Assembly: GCA_009780955.1 (NCBI GenBank)
Contig: WQZB01000007.1
Span: forward strand, 35,415 to 99,414
Direction: 5' to 3'
Length of the DNA: 64,000 nt
From: Polyangiaceae bacterium
GTDB taxonomy: Bacteria > Myxococcota_A > Polyangia > Polyangiales > Polyangiaceae
The notes under the pieces: model-generated
What the model was told of the DNA's origin: nothing
The model's database searches: none
What the model saw: the letters and a program-made list of their open reading frames with translations, nothing else
Made by a program: the position numbers and the translations under genes
Shown here: positions 42,172-49,776 of the stretch, piece after piece
Layout of the letters: each line of letters opens with the position of its first letter
Numbering within the stretch: the first letter of the stretch is position 1

Positions 42172-44741
42172 CACAAGTACACCGTAATGCTTGCAAGGAT
42201 GGTGCGTGGCGCGCCAGCCGTGATATGGCGCGCGGGCAACCGCGAGGGAATGGGCGTTGTTTGCCAGTTTGATACAAACGCGTATTCGGTGTCCGCGTAC
42301 TGGGCATCGAGGAGATTCAGCACGTCGAGCGAAAGCTCGAGGAAGTCGCGCCGCACCGACGCTGTGGCGTCAACCAGGAACACGGCCGGCGAGCTTTGGC
42401 TATACGGCAGCGGCCGCGCCGACAGGAATGTCGTTGCATAACCGACACGCCACGCGAGCTCTTTGCCCATGACGATTCCAGCCTTTTTGGCAAAGCCAAC
42501 ATCGGCGCGCACCAAGAGCGGTGGCACATAAGGCAAGGCCTGCCCCTGCACGAACGCGGGTGTTGGGTTGTCGGGCGTTGGTACGGGTGGCGAGTCGAGC
42601 GTTGCGTGCACGTACGTGGCGCTGAATGCCGTATTCAGCCATGGTGCTGGTTTTGCCACGAAGTAGCCAACGAACCCGCGCCGGGTCGTTGGACCAATGC
42701 GCTCGAGGCGTGCGGTCGTGGGATCGAACGCGAGATCGTACGACAAATCGGTTTCGTATGCGGCGGCTGTCAGCGACATGCGATCCTTGTCTTTGATCGT
42801 CATGCCTGCTTCGTAGCTTCTTACCTTCGCGAAGGGCGCTTGTTCGCCTTCCTCGAGCGTGCGCGCATCCGGTGAGCGGTAGCCCTCGCCGTACGATGCC
42901 GAGAGCTTGAGCCACGGAGCTGGCAGCGCTTCGACGGTTGCGCGCGGGCCTGCCGCGATGCCGCTTGCTGTGCGCCTGAAGCCTTCGATGTGCGTTTTCT
43001 CTGAGAAGGCTGGGATAAAATTTCCGAGTTTGTCGTCCACATCGAAAAAGAGCAAATCCGCGCGTGCGCCGCCGCGCACCCGCACGTAGCGCGTGGCCGC
43101 GATGTCGACGTCGGCATACGTTCCGATGTCGGTCTGTTTCACGTTGGCGTCGACGCGCTGATCCCACGTCTCGTTCTGCGGCATCATGAGAAGGTTCTGC
43201 GCTTGCGCGATGTTGTGCGTCTGAACGCTGGCGCCTAGTTCATATTGCAAACTAGTATTTTCGATTGCATGAAAGCGCTGGCTTCTGTAACTGATTTGCC
43301 CGCCAATTCCGAGGTCGTCGTTCGACTGCTCGACGAGATCTCCGCGACCAACCCACGTCGGCTCGACGACGGAGCGCTCCGTGTATCCCGTGAAGTTCGT
43401 GCGAGCTCGAAATGTTGCAATATACAGCCAAGTGCCAGCCTCGACGCGCGCGCCGTCACTCGTCTTTTTTTCGAGGGAAATACCAATTTGCGTGCGCGAC
43501 GTGCCTGCCGATTGCGCACGTGCCGACGGATCGGAATAGGCGTCGTAGAAGCCCACGCGCCCCGCGTCGATGTCGTCGCGACGAAGCACGCCAGCGAGAT
43601 TTGCACGCGCTGCGTACGCGCCAATATGAAGCAATGCGGTGACATCCGAAGGTAGCGCGATTTTGTACTGCCCAACCGCGCCTCCGGAGGTTGCGCCTCG
43701 CGTGCCGTCGCCGAAGCCATTGGTTCGACGCAGCACGGCGGCGCCAAAGGTTTCTTGTGCCTCCCCCTCGGGTGCCCAGATGCCGAGCACGCGCTGCGTG
43801 TTGAACGAGCCAAAGGTTGCCTTGACGCGCGAGCGCCGCTCTTCGACGCCAAGGTCGTAATCGATGCTGCCCGCAACAGCGAAGTCGCCTTGGCGCGGAT
43901 CGTAGACGCCTTCGACAACGCGAATCGATCGCACGGTTTCAGGGATAATGAGATTTAAATCCGCATAACCCTGCCCATGAATGTGCGAGGGCTGATTCAT
44001 GGGGATGCCCGAGACTTTGAATTCGACGTCTTGCCCATGCTCGGCGTCGAACCCGCGAAGGTAGATGCGCTGGGCAATGGCCTCGCCTTCGGGATGCGCG
44101 ATGAAGACTCCGGGTGCCGTGGAGAGCAAATCGGCGCCCGTGGCGTGCGGTGCGGCGGCGAGCGTTTCTCCTGAAAGCCGGAAGTCGGACGGTCCGCGGC
44201 TTGGCGGATTCGGTTTGCCTGTGATTTGGACTTCGGCAGGCTCGCTTGCGGCCACAGGTGCTCGAGGCGCTTGTTGTGCCTGCTCTTCCGGCACGGCACC
44301 GTGCGTGGGCAACTCGGGCTCGGGCGCAGGTGTTGGCGGCACGAGTTCGGGCGGTGGAGCCGGTGGTGCGAAATGAAACGGTACGCGAATGCGACTTGCA
44401 ACGGGCTTGCCGGCGCGTTCAGCTGGAACGAAGGTCCACTGGCGAGCCGCAACGATGGCGGCTTCGTCAAGGTCTTTGCCACCCGATTCGATGACGTCGA
44501 CCTTTGACACATGACCATCGATATCGACCGTGAGCGCGAGGACGACATCGGCGTGCTTGCGAGTGGCAAGGGCCGCGCGTGGGTACACGGCATCGACGTG
44601 CGTGATGACCGACGGCGGCGTGATCTGAGCGGGCGCATCGCCTTGCGCGCGCGCCTGCCCGCCGATCAGTGCGGCGCAAATCCCAAGCACCATGGCAACG
44701 AGCGGTCGGGCAACGCGATGGCGTGGATGACGAACCTTCAT
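42171..44741 (-). CDS. TonB-dependent receptor with N-terminal TonB C-terminal-type domain
   Basis: An 856-residue outer-membrane protein. After the signal peptide (MVLGICAALIGGQARAQ) comes a domain like the TonB energy-transducer C-terminus (YPRAALATRKHADVVLALTV; VIESGGKDLDEAAIVAARQW). A Pro/Glu-rich linker leads to the plug (LSTAPGVFIAHPEGEAIAQR; IRVVEGVYDPRQGDFAVAG) and a C-terminal barrel of about 550 residues. Import of a chelate or other ligand is expected, but the cargo is unknown. Two lipoprotein genes follow in tight coupling. Confidence 0.9.
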   Translation of the reverse strand: MKVRHPRHRVARPLVAMVLGICAALIGGQARAQGDAPAQITPPSVITHVDAVYPRAALATRKHADVVLALTVDIDGHVSKVDVIESGGKDLDEAAIVAARQWTFVPAERAGKPVASRIRVPFHFAPPAPPPELVPPTPAPEPELPTHGAVPEEQAQQAPRAPVAASEPAEVQITGKPNPPSRGPSDFRLSGETLAAAPHATGADLLSTAPGVFIAHPEGEAIAQRIYLRGFDAEHGQDVEFKVSGIPMNQPSHIHGQGYADLNLIIPETVRSIRVVEGVYDPRQGDFAVAGSIDYDLGVEERRSRVKATFGSFNTQRVLGIWAPEGEAQETFGAAVLRRTNGFGDGTRGATSGGAVGQYKIALPSDVTALLHIGAYAARANLAGVLRRDDIDAGRVGFYDAYSDPSARAQSAGTSRTQIGISLEKKTSDGARVEAGTWLYIATFRARTNFTGYTERSVVEPTWVGRGDLVEQSNDDLGIGGQISYRSQRFHAIENTSLQYELGASVQTHNIAQAQNLLMMPQNETWDQRVDANVKQTDIGTYADVDIAATRYVRVRGGARADLLFFDVDDKLGNFIPAFSEKTHIEGFRRTASGIAAGPRATVEALPAPWLKLSASYGEGYRSPDARTLEEGEQAPFAKVRSYEAGMTIKDKDRMSLTAAAYETDLSYDLAFDPTTARLERIGPTTRRGFVGYFVAKPAPWLNTAFSATYVHATLDSPPVPTPDNPTPAFVQGQALPYVPPLLVRADVGFAKKAGIVMGKELAWRVGYATTFLSARPLPYSQSSPAVFLVDATASVRRDFLELSLDVLNLLDAQYADTEYAFVSNWQTTPIPSRLPARHITAGAPRTILASITVYL

Positions 44742-44988
44742 GGATTGTGTGGATTGGCGAAATTGAGGAATCGATTCATCGAATGAGCAAGTGACAAATT
44801 ATGGATTTAATTGCCATTCGCGTTCGATTCGCTCATAGCGAATTGTGCCTTGTCGTCAAGCGTGGATTGTGTCGGGTCGCGCGCAGGGGCGCGATTCATC
44901 GCGCCCCCGGATCGGCCAATGGTATGGATTCCAAAATGGCGCGGTCGAGCGCCATGAATGGCGCCCCTACGTGGCTAGGTGCTCACGC
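44742..44988. other. Divergence-free upstream region of receptor gene with palindromes
   Basis: The 247 bases between the receptor start and the amidotransferase stop contain no gene. They hold an AT-rich stretch (44790-44850), where the receptor promoter probably lies, and a GTAGGGGC-type palindrome pair at 44885-44970. No clear Fur box was found by eye. Confidence 0.4.
44885..44970. repeat. GTAGGGGC-type palindrome pair, variant
   Basis: AGGGGCGCGATTCATCGCGC with CCC (44885-44907) and GCGCCATGAATGGCGCCCCT with AC (44951-44970) form the two units. The outer CCCCTAC mark is kept in the second unit, while the inner palindrome differs from the others. Confidence 0.6.
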
Positions 44989-45852
44989 CTATGCAGCGCG
45001 GTGCGATCTGTTCGTGGACACGATGTGCGGAACAGGCAGCCGATCGATTCGCAAAAGCGTGCCATCGGGCAATTCGCGCCACGGCTCGTCGGTGATCTTT
45101 TCGGATGCGATGAACACCGCGTGGCGACGCGTGGTCCATTTCGTTACGAGGTCGGTTCCTGGTGCAACCGAACGCCGCGCGCGTACCGGATCGCGAGGGT
45201 CGCGCTCGAGGAGAAACAGCGATCGACCCGTGCGGTGTGCAAACGATGTGACGCCATCGGAAAGCAAGAAGTTGAACGCACCAATGGCCTCAGCCCTCAG
45301 CTCTTTGGTCACCTCTTCGATGAGCGCCATTGCCGACGCGCGTGACGCTTCGCCGTGGAGCCTCAGAAGACTGCGCTCATCGAGCCGCGTGAGCAGGTAT
45401 GCGAACAATAGCTCGCTGTCCGTGTCACCTTGGATCTCGTCGAGACGAGCTTTGGAGCATCTTGTGTGTAAGATTTGTGTATTTTGCACGGTTCCATTGT
45501 GCGCGAACACCCACCCGTCGCGCGCAAAGGGATGTGTGTTTTCGAGGCGCGTGGGCCCCACTGTTTTCTGACGGATGTGGGCCACGAGCACGCGCCCGTG
45601 GCACCGTGCGGCAATCTCGTGAAAGCGGCGATCTTCCCCTGCGCGTTCGACACCTTTGTACAAGCGCCAGGTGTCGCCCGCGACCTTTGCCGACGAACGC
45701 GAGGTCGACGCCGACCCGTCCGCGTCATGAATGGCGATTCCCCAACCGTCGGGGTGCTCGCGCGAAAGGGTGGCAAGGCACCGCGGGGCCTCGGTAAGAA
45801 CCAATCCAAATTCCGTGGACTCTGAAGCAACGATTCCAAGTAAGCGACACAT
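44989..45852 (-). CDS. Class II glutamine amidotransferase (YafJ-like)
   Basis: A 287-residue Ntn-hydrolase. The N-terminal MCRLLG leaves Cys 2 as the nucleophile. HPDGWGIAIHD, LVAHIRQKTVGPT and PFARDGWVFAHNGTVQNTQI are the glutamine-binding blocks, and DTDSELLFAYLL follows. It corresponds to the stand-alone GATase_4/YafJ family. The ammonia acceptor is unknown; ergothioneine EgtC is the same family, but no egt genes are present here. Confidence 0.88.
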   Translation of the reverse strand: MCRLLGIVASESTEFGLVLTEAPRCLATLSREHPDGWGIAIHDADGSASTSRSSAKVAGDTWRLYKGVERAGEDRRFHEIAARCHGRVLVAHIRQKTVGPTRLENTHPFARDGWVFAHNGTVQNTQILHTRCSKARLDEIQGDTDSELLFAYLLTRLDERSLLRLHGEASRASAMALIEEVTKELRAEAIGAFNFLLSDGVTSFAHRTGRSLFLLERDPRDPVRARRSVAPGTDLVTKWTTRRHAVFIASEKITDEPWRELPDGTLLRIDRLPVPHIVSTNRSHRAA

Positions 45853-46098
45853 GTGATGACAGCGAGGAGTGCGGTACTACAAAATTCCGCCCTCGAGTGA
45901 AAGTATATGGCTAGCGAGTGACTCGTCGAGCCTTTCTAGAGTAGTCTGGCGTAGCGTAGATGGGTACGCATGTGCGGCGCCGTTGTGATGTAGCAACCGC
46001 ACGCAGATCGCACTATGTGTGCGAAACTTAGGCCGTTTTCGATTTGACGCACGCACTGCGCGCATTGCCGCACACGGCGGCGAGCTCGACCTAACGTT
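45853..46098. other. Gene-free stretch with one repeat arm
   Basis: 246 bases with no convincing coding frame. The only recognised feature is an arm of the dispersed element (GCCGTTTTCGATTTGACGCA at 46030-46049). The rest would hold the amidotransferase promoter on the minus strand. Confidence 0.5.
46029..46052 (+). repeat. Dispersed palindromic element, left arm
   Basis: GCCGTTTTCGATTTGACGCA has two changes from the consensus left arm. It lies about 50 bases from the stop codon of the SDR gene. Confidence 0.6.
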
Positions 46099-46887
46099 CT
46101 AACGTTGCGGTGGCATCGCGAAAAAGGGCGGCCTTTGCTCGGCTGCGTCCATGTCGTCTGCAGTGTAATACGCGACCACCATCTCACGCGCGCCTTGGCG
46201 CGTGTAAACGTCTGCGCGCGGGTGTTCGATGACGTCTGCGATGATCTCGGCGACTTCTTCTTGTGACTGCCCTCCTGGCAGCGCGCGTGAATCCACGCCG
46301 CCGTACTTGGCATGGAGACCAAAGTCGGTTGCGACAACACCGGGGTGCACGCACGAAACGTGGATATTTGGGTATTGTGCACGCATCTCCATGCGAAGGT
46401 TCGCCGTGAGCGCGTTCATCGCGTGCTTCGCGGCTGCATAGGCCGAGCGCAAAGGTGTGAGCGGCAACCGCCCGAGCATTGACGAAACGTTGATGATGTG
46501 GCCGCGACCGCGCGCACGAAAATGCGGGAGCACGGTCTGCACGCCGTACAGGACAGACTTGACGTTGACCGAGATCATCTCGTCGATGTCTTCACCGGTG
46601 AGCTCCGACACGTTGCGCGACATGGCGCGTCCCGCGTTGTTCACCCACACGTCAACGTGACCAAAGCGCGCGATGGCGGCGTCGAAAGCTTGGTTCACGT
46701 CAGAGCGGCGCGTGACGTCGGCAACGACAGCGAGCGCGTGCGGCCCCGACCGCGCCGCGACCTCGGCGAGCTCACGCTCGCGTCTCGCCACGAGCACGGG
46801 GTTTGCGCCCCGCGTGCCCACGAGTTCGGCCAACGCGGCTCCAATGCCGCTGCTTGCTCCCGTAATGACGATGGTACGTTCTTGCAT
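46099..46887 (-). CDS. Short-chain dehydrogenase/reductase
   Basis: A 262-residue SDR. The cofactor motif TGASSGIGAAL is followed by NNAGRAMSRN, the catalytic Ser in INVSSMLG, and Y-x-x-x-K as YAAAKHAM. VHPGVVATDF follows. Substrate is unknown. The ATG at 46887 gives the normal length; the frame is open upstream only through a repeat arm. It is downstream of a fatty-acid desaturase on the same strand, 61 bases apart, so a lipid role is possible. Confidence 0.88.
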   Translation of the reverse strand: MQERTIVITGASSGIGAALAELVGTRGANPVLVARRERELAEVAARSGPHALAVVADVTRRSDVNQAFDAAIARFGHVDVWVNNAGRAMSRNVSELTGEDIDEMISVNVKSVLYGVQTVLPHFRARGRGHIINVSSMLGRLPLTPLRSAYAAAKHAMNALTANLRMEMRAQYPNIHVSCVHPGVVATDFGLHAKYGGVDSRALPGGQSQEEVAEIIADVIEHPRADVYTRQGAREMVVAYYTADDMDAAEQRPPFFAMPPQR

Positions 46888-46902
46888 GGCAACGCAGCAT
46901 AG

Positions 46903-46926
46903 CCCGCTTTCGATTTGACGCGATTT
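46903..46926. repeat. Dispersed palindromic element, left arm
   Basis: CCCGCTTTCGATTTGACGCG followed by ATTTCG lies in the 61-base gap between the SDR start and the desaturase stop. Confidence 0.7.
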
Positions 46927-46948
46927 CGATGTTTTTTTCCCGGGTGCT

Positions 46949-47866
46949 TTATTCAGCGTTTGCGTCGAGTGCCGGCACTGGCGGCTGGTCGGTTGGCGCA
47001 ACGCCGGCGGCAGGTATGGCAGCAGCCCGAGGCTTTCTTTGCGGTTCGCTGTAGTTGCCGGCAATGACATTGGCGGAAGGCATGTGCAGATCCCACACGA
47101 GACCTACGGCCGCAAGCAAACGAAGAATATAATACGTAATATCGTATTGCCACCAAAGGAATCCCTGGCGGACCGATCGCTGGTAGTAATGGTGGTTGTT
47201 GTGCCAACCTTCGCCTAATGTAAGGAGAGCAAGAAGTGGATTGTTTTTGCTTTCGTCTGTTGTGTTGTAACGGCGGTAACCCCAATGGTGCGAAAGCGAG
47301 TTAATCGTAAACGTGCCGTGCCACAGAAATGTGGTGGAAACGAGAAAGCCCCAAACGAAGGAAAACCAGCCACCAACCAAGTAAAGCACGATGGCGAGCA
47401 CGATGCCCGGCACGACGTGAAACCTGTTGAGCCAGCGAAGTTCGGGCCAGCGCGTAAGATCGCCAATCCACCGCGTGTCGGTGTTCTCCGTTTCGCGATT
47501 GATAATCCAGCCCATGTGCGAATACCAAAAGCCGTAGTCGCGGTACGAGTGCGGATCGTTCGGAGTGTCGGAATACTTGTGGTGCGCCCTGTGGTGCGCC
47601 GACCACCAGAGCACGCCCTTCTGCAGGCTGGTTTGCGCACCAAGCGCAAGAAGAAACGCGAAAGGGCGGCTCGTTTTGTAAGTTCTGTGCGAAAAATATC
47701 GATGGTAACCAGCCGTTACGAAGAACAGGCGGCCGAAGAAGAGTGCGGCCGCAAGACCAACCCCCTTCCACGAAAAGCCGAGCATGGCGACGCCGATGAT
47801 GGCGCCGAGTTGAACGCCGAAAAATGGCACACTCACGAACCACCCGAAGCGTCTCTTCAGTCCCAT
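46949..47866 (-). CDS. Membrane acyl-CoA/acyl-lipid desaturase
   Basis: A 305-residue membrane enzyme. It carries the three His boxes of delta-9 desaturases: HRYFSHR, HRAHH and HNNHH (within EGWHNNHHYYQRS). Four membrane spans surround them. It would introduce a double bond into saturated acyl chains using a di-iron centre. The ATG at 47866 (MGLKRRFGWF) is chosen; the frame continues upstream by 11 codons. A Pro/Ala tail ends the protein. It is divergent from the MFS exporter gene. Confidence 0.92.
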   Translation of the reverse strand: MGLKRRFGWFVSVPFFGVQLGAIIGVAMLGFSWKGVGLAAALFFGRLFFVTAGYHRYFSHRTYKTSRPFAFLLALGAQTSLQKGVLWWSAHHRAHHKYSDTPNDPHSYRDYGFWYSHMGWIINRETENTDTRWIGDLTRWPELRWLNRFHVVPGIVLAIVLYLVGGWFSFVWGFLVSTTFLWHGTFTINSLSHHWGYRRYNTTDESKNNPLLALLTLGEGWHNNHHYYQRSVRQGFLWWQYDITYYILRLLAAVGLVWDLHMPSANVIAGNYSEPQRKPRAAAIPAAGVAPTDQPPVPALDANAE

Positions 47867-47969
47867 GGTCGGGCACTTTACGAGCGCGGTCGTCAGCAAT
47901 TGGTCAGGTTACCGACACATTGCGGAACACGAAATGGCCCGTGCGACGGTCGCTATCCCGCGGCTCCTC

Positions 47970-48028
47970 CTAGTGCCGTCTCATGGTTCCTCTCAAAATC
48001 CCGTGGAACTTGTGCCGGGCGGCACTAG
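47970..48028. promoter_or_regulatory. Nested inverted repeat between divergent genes
   Basis: CTAGTGCCG (47970-47978) is complementary to CGGCACTAG (48020-48028). Inside it GTTCC (47986-47990) pairs with GGAAC. It sits just before the MFS start and in the promoter region shared with the desaturase, so a regulator site or RNA structure is possible. Confidence 0.35.
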
Positions 48029-48037
48029 AACCGTTGG

Positions 48038-49408
48038 GTGCCTTCTTCTTCCCTGCACGCGCTGCTCTCGAACCGGCGGTACGTGCTCTATCTGGCGTCG
48101 CGACTCTCACTCGTCATCGCAACGCAAATGCTGTCGGTCGCAGTCGGCCTGCAAATCTATGAGATCACTCACGATCCCCTACGGCTCGGTGTCTCGGGCT
48201 TGGCGCAATTTCTCCCTATTGTCCTGCTCACGCTGCCCGGTGGCCACGTCGCAGACTTACGTGATCGGCGCAAAATCTTACTTGTTTGTCTTCTTGGTTT
48301 TGCCACAGCGGCTGTGTTGCTTGGCTTGATGGCCTACGCAAACATCCGTCGCGTCGCACCCATCTATGCCGTGCTCGTGGTGATCGGAGCCATTCGTGCC
48401 TTCAGCGCGCCGGCGAGCCAGGCGCTCATGCCGAACCTCGTTCACCGAAACGAGCTCGAACGCGGCGTTGCACTGAGCTCGTCGGCGTGGCAGCTCGCGA
48501 TGATCGTCGGTCCGGCGCTCGCGGGCGTGCTTTACGCAAGAACCAAGGGCGCTACCTTCGTGTATTTTGCATGCACCGCGATGGCTCTCATTGCCTTTGC
48601 GACCATGTTTGCCATTGGCCACTTTCGATTTGACGCGATTTCTTCGTTGGCGGCTGCGGTGCGGTCCTCTGACGGAGCCGTGCGACGGCGTGTGCGTGTG
48701 CTACCAGCACACGCACCTCCCGCTGCCTCGAACTCGCGTCAACTTGAAAGCGGTCTGGCGAAACGCGCCGCCGCGCGACCCCCCGCTTCATTCGCAACGG
48801 TTCTCGCTGGCATCCGCTACATCTGGTCGAACAAACCTATCCTTGGTGCCATCTCGCTCGACCTCTTTGCCGTTTTGCTCGGAGGGGCCGTGGCCCTTTT
48901 GCCAATCTACGCGCGTGACATCCTTCACGTCGGTGCGGAGGGGTTTGGCATGCTGCGAAGCGCGCCGGCCGTGGGCGCCGCCACCATGGCTTTTTTGCTT
49001 GCTTATGTTCCGCTTCGCCGCCACGCGGGAAGCGTCATGCTCGGGGGCGTGGCTCTTTTCGGCATTGCCACAATCGTTTTCGGTGTGTCGACAAACTTCA
49101 GGTTGTCGCTCGTCGCGCTATTCGTTCTTGGTGCGTCTGACATGGTTAGCGTCGTCATCCGCTCGTCGCTCATCCAAATTCGCACGCCCGACGAGATGCG
49201 AGGCCGCGTTGGCGCCGTGAACCAAGTCTTTATCGGCGCATCGAACGAGCTCGGTGAGTTCGAGTCGGGTGTCACAGCGAAATTCCTCGGGCCCGAGCTC
49301 GCCGTCGTTGTTGGCGGCATCGGCACGTGCCTCGTCGTCGTGACGTGGGCCATCAAGTTTCCCGAGTTGCGCAAGGTCGATCGCCTCACCGCTGACATTC
49401 AGAATTAG
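48038..49408 (+). CDS. MFS exporter (EntS/MFS_3-like) carrying an in-frame palindromic-element insertion
   Basis: A 456-residue major-facilitator protein from a GTG. The first half runs VLYLASRLSLVIATQMLSVA, then GGHVADLRDRRKILLV (MFS motif A) to MALIAFATMFAIG. The second half starts SFATVLAGIRYIWSNKPILG and includes RGRVGAVNQVF. Between the halves lie about 46 residues (FRFDAISSLAAAVRSS to SRQLESGL) encoded wholly by a copy of the dispersed palindromic element. Without it the protein is about 410 residues, the normal size. The insertion falls in the cytoplasmic loop between the two six-helix bundles. Substrate is unknown; a siderophore or drug is typical. Confidence 0.9.
   Translation: MPSSSLHALLSNRRYVLYLASRLSLVIATQMLSVAVGLQIYEITHDPLRLGVSGLAQFLPIVLLTLPGGHVADLRDRRKILLVCLLGFATAAVLLGLMAYANIRRVAPIYAVLVVIGAIRAFSAPASQALMPNLVHRNELERGVALSSSAWQLAMIVGPALAGVLYARTKGATFVYFACTAMALIAFATMFAIGHFRFDAISSLAAAVRSSDGAVRRRVRVLPAHAPPAASNSRQLESGLAKRAAARPPASFATVLAGIRYIWSNKPILGAISLDLFAVLLGGAVALLPIYARDILHVGAEGFGMLRSAPAVGAATMAFLLAYVPLRRHAGSVMLGGVALFGIATIVFGVSTNFRLSLVALFVLGASDMVSVVIRSSLIQIRTPDEMRGRVGAVNQVFIGASNELGEFESGVTAKFLGPELAVVVGGIGTCLVVVTWAIKFPELRKVDRLTADIQN
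48617..48755. repeat. Dispersed palindromic element inside a coding sequence
   Basis: About 139 bases match the intergenic copy at 33386-33558: left arm CACTTTCGATTTGACGCGAT, core TCTTCGTTGGCGGCTGCGGT and GCGGTCCTCTGACGGAGC, inner hairpin GTGCGTGTG/CACACGCAC, and right arm CGCGTCAACTTGAAAGCGGT. It contains no in-frame stop in the MFS frame and keeps the reading frame open. Confidence 0.88.
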
Positions 49409-49594
49409 CACTACTGCCGGGAATTGCCCGGCAGTAGTGCTAACGAAGTCGCGGGAGCGACTTCGCGGAGGGGTGAATTGCCCGCGAAAGCGGGCAAGAG
49501 GGGGCGCCGCGCCCCCTCAGAGACATCTAACATGACTGCTTTCCGCGAAGCGGAAACGCGCAGCGCGGGATGAAGTCCCGGCAGTAGTGTTAGG
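49406..49594. repeat. Hairpin cassette with terminal inverted repeats
   Basis: The cassette opens TTAGCACTACTGCCGGG and closes CCCGGCAGTAGTGTTA in inverted orientation. Inside are successive hairpins: GCACTACTGCCGGG/CCCGGCAGTAGTGC (49409-49440), GAAGTCGC/GCGACTTC, CCCGC/GCGGG, GGGGGCG/CGCCCCC and TTTCCGC/GCGGAAA. It starts inside the MFS stop codon region, so the first hairpin can serve as its terminator. It resembles a small non-coding mobile cassette. Confidence 0.6.
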
Positions 49595-49616
49595 GACCGT
49601 TTTCGATTTGACGCGA
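49593..49616 (+). repeat. Dispersed palindromic element, left arm
   Basis: ACCGTTTTCGATTTGACGCG follows directly after the hairpin cassette. A possible degenerate right arm (CGACGCAACTTCGAGGGAAG) lies near 49738. Between here and the next gene (49777) no coding frame is convincing. Confidence 0.6.
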
Positions 49617-49776
49617 CGTCGAGGCAGGGCCGAGGAGACAGGCTTTCGGCTCGAGGCGTAAAGATGCACTCCCGACGCAACGCCCAAAAAAGTCAGCCAA
49701 AAAGCACGTCCCAAAAAAAGTGAAGGCAAGTCCCCGTCGACGCAACTTCGAGGGAAGCCGGTCGACTTAAGCCCTC

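Noticed and set aside
46888..47070. N-terminal extension of the SDR protein through a repeat arm
   Set aside because: The SDR Rossmann motif normally starts within about 10 residues of the N-terminus, and the extension runs antisense into the desaturase gene region.
49411..49600. Hairpin-rich block considered as a CRISPR array
   Set aside because: The hairpins differ in sequence and size, and there are no evenly spaced identical repeats or spacers and no cas genes.
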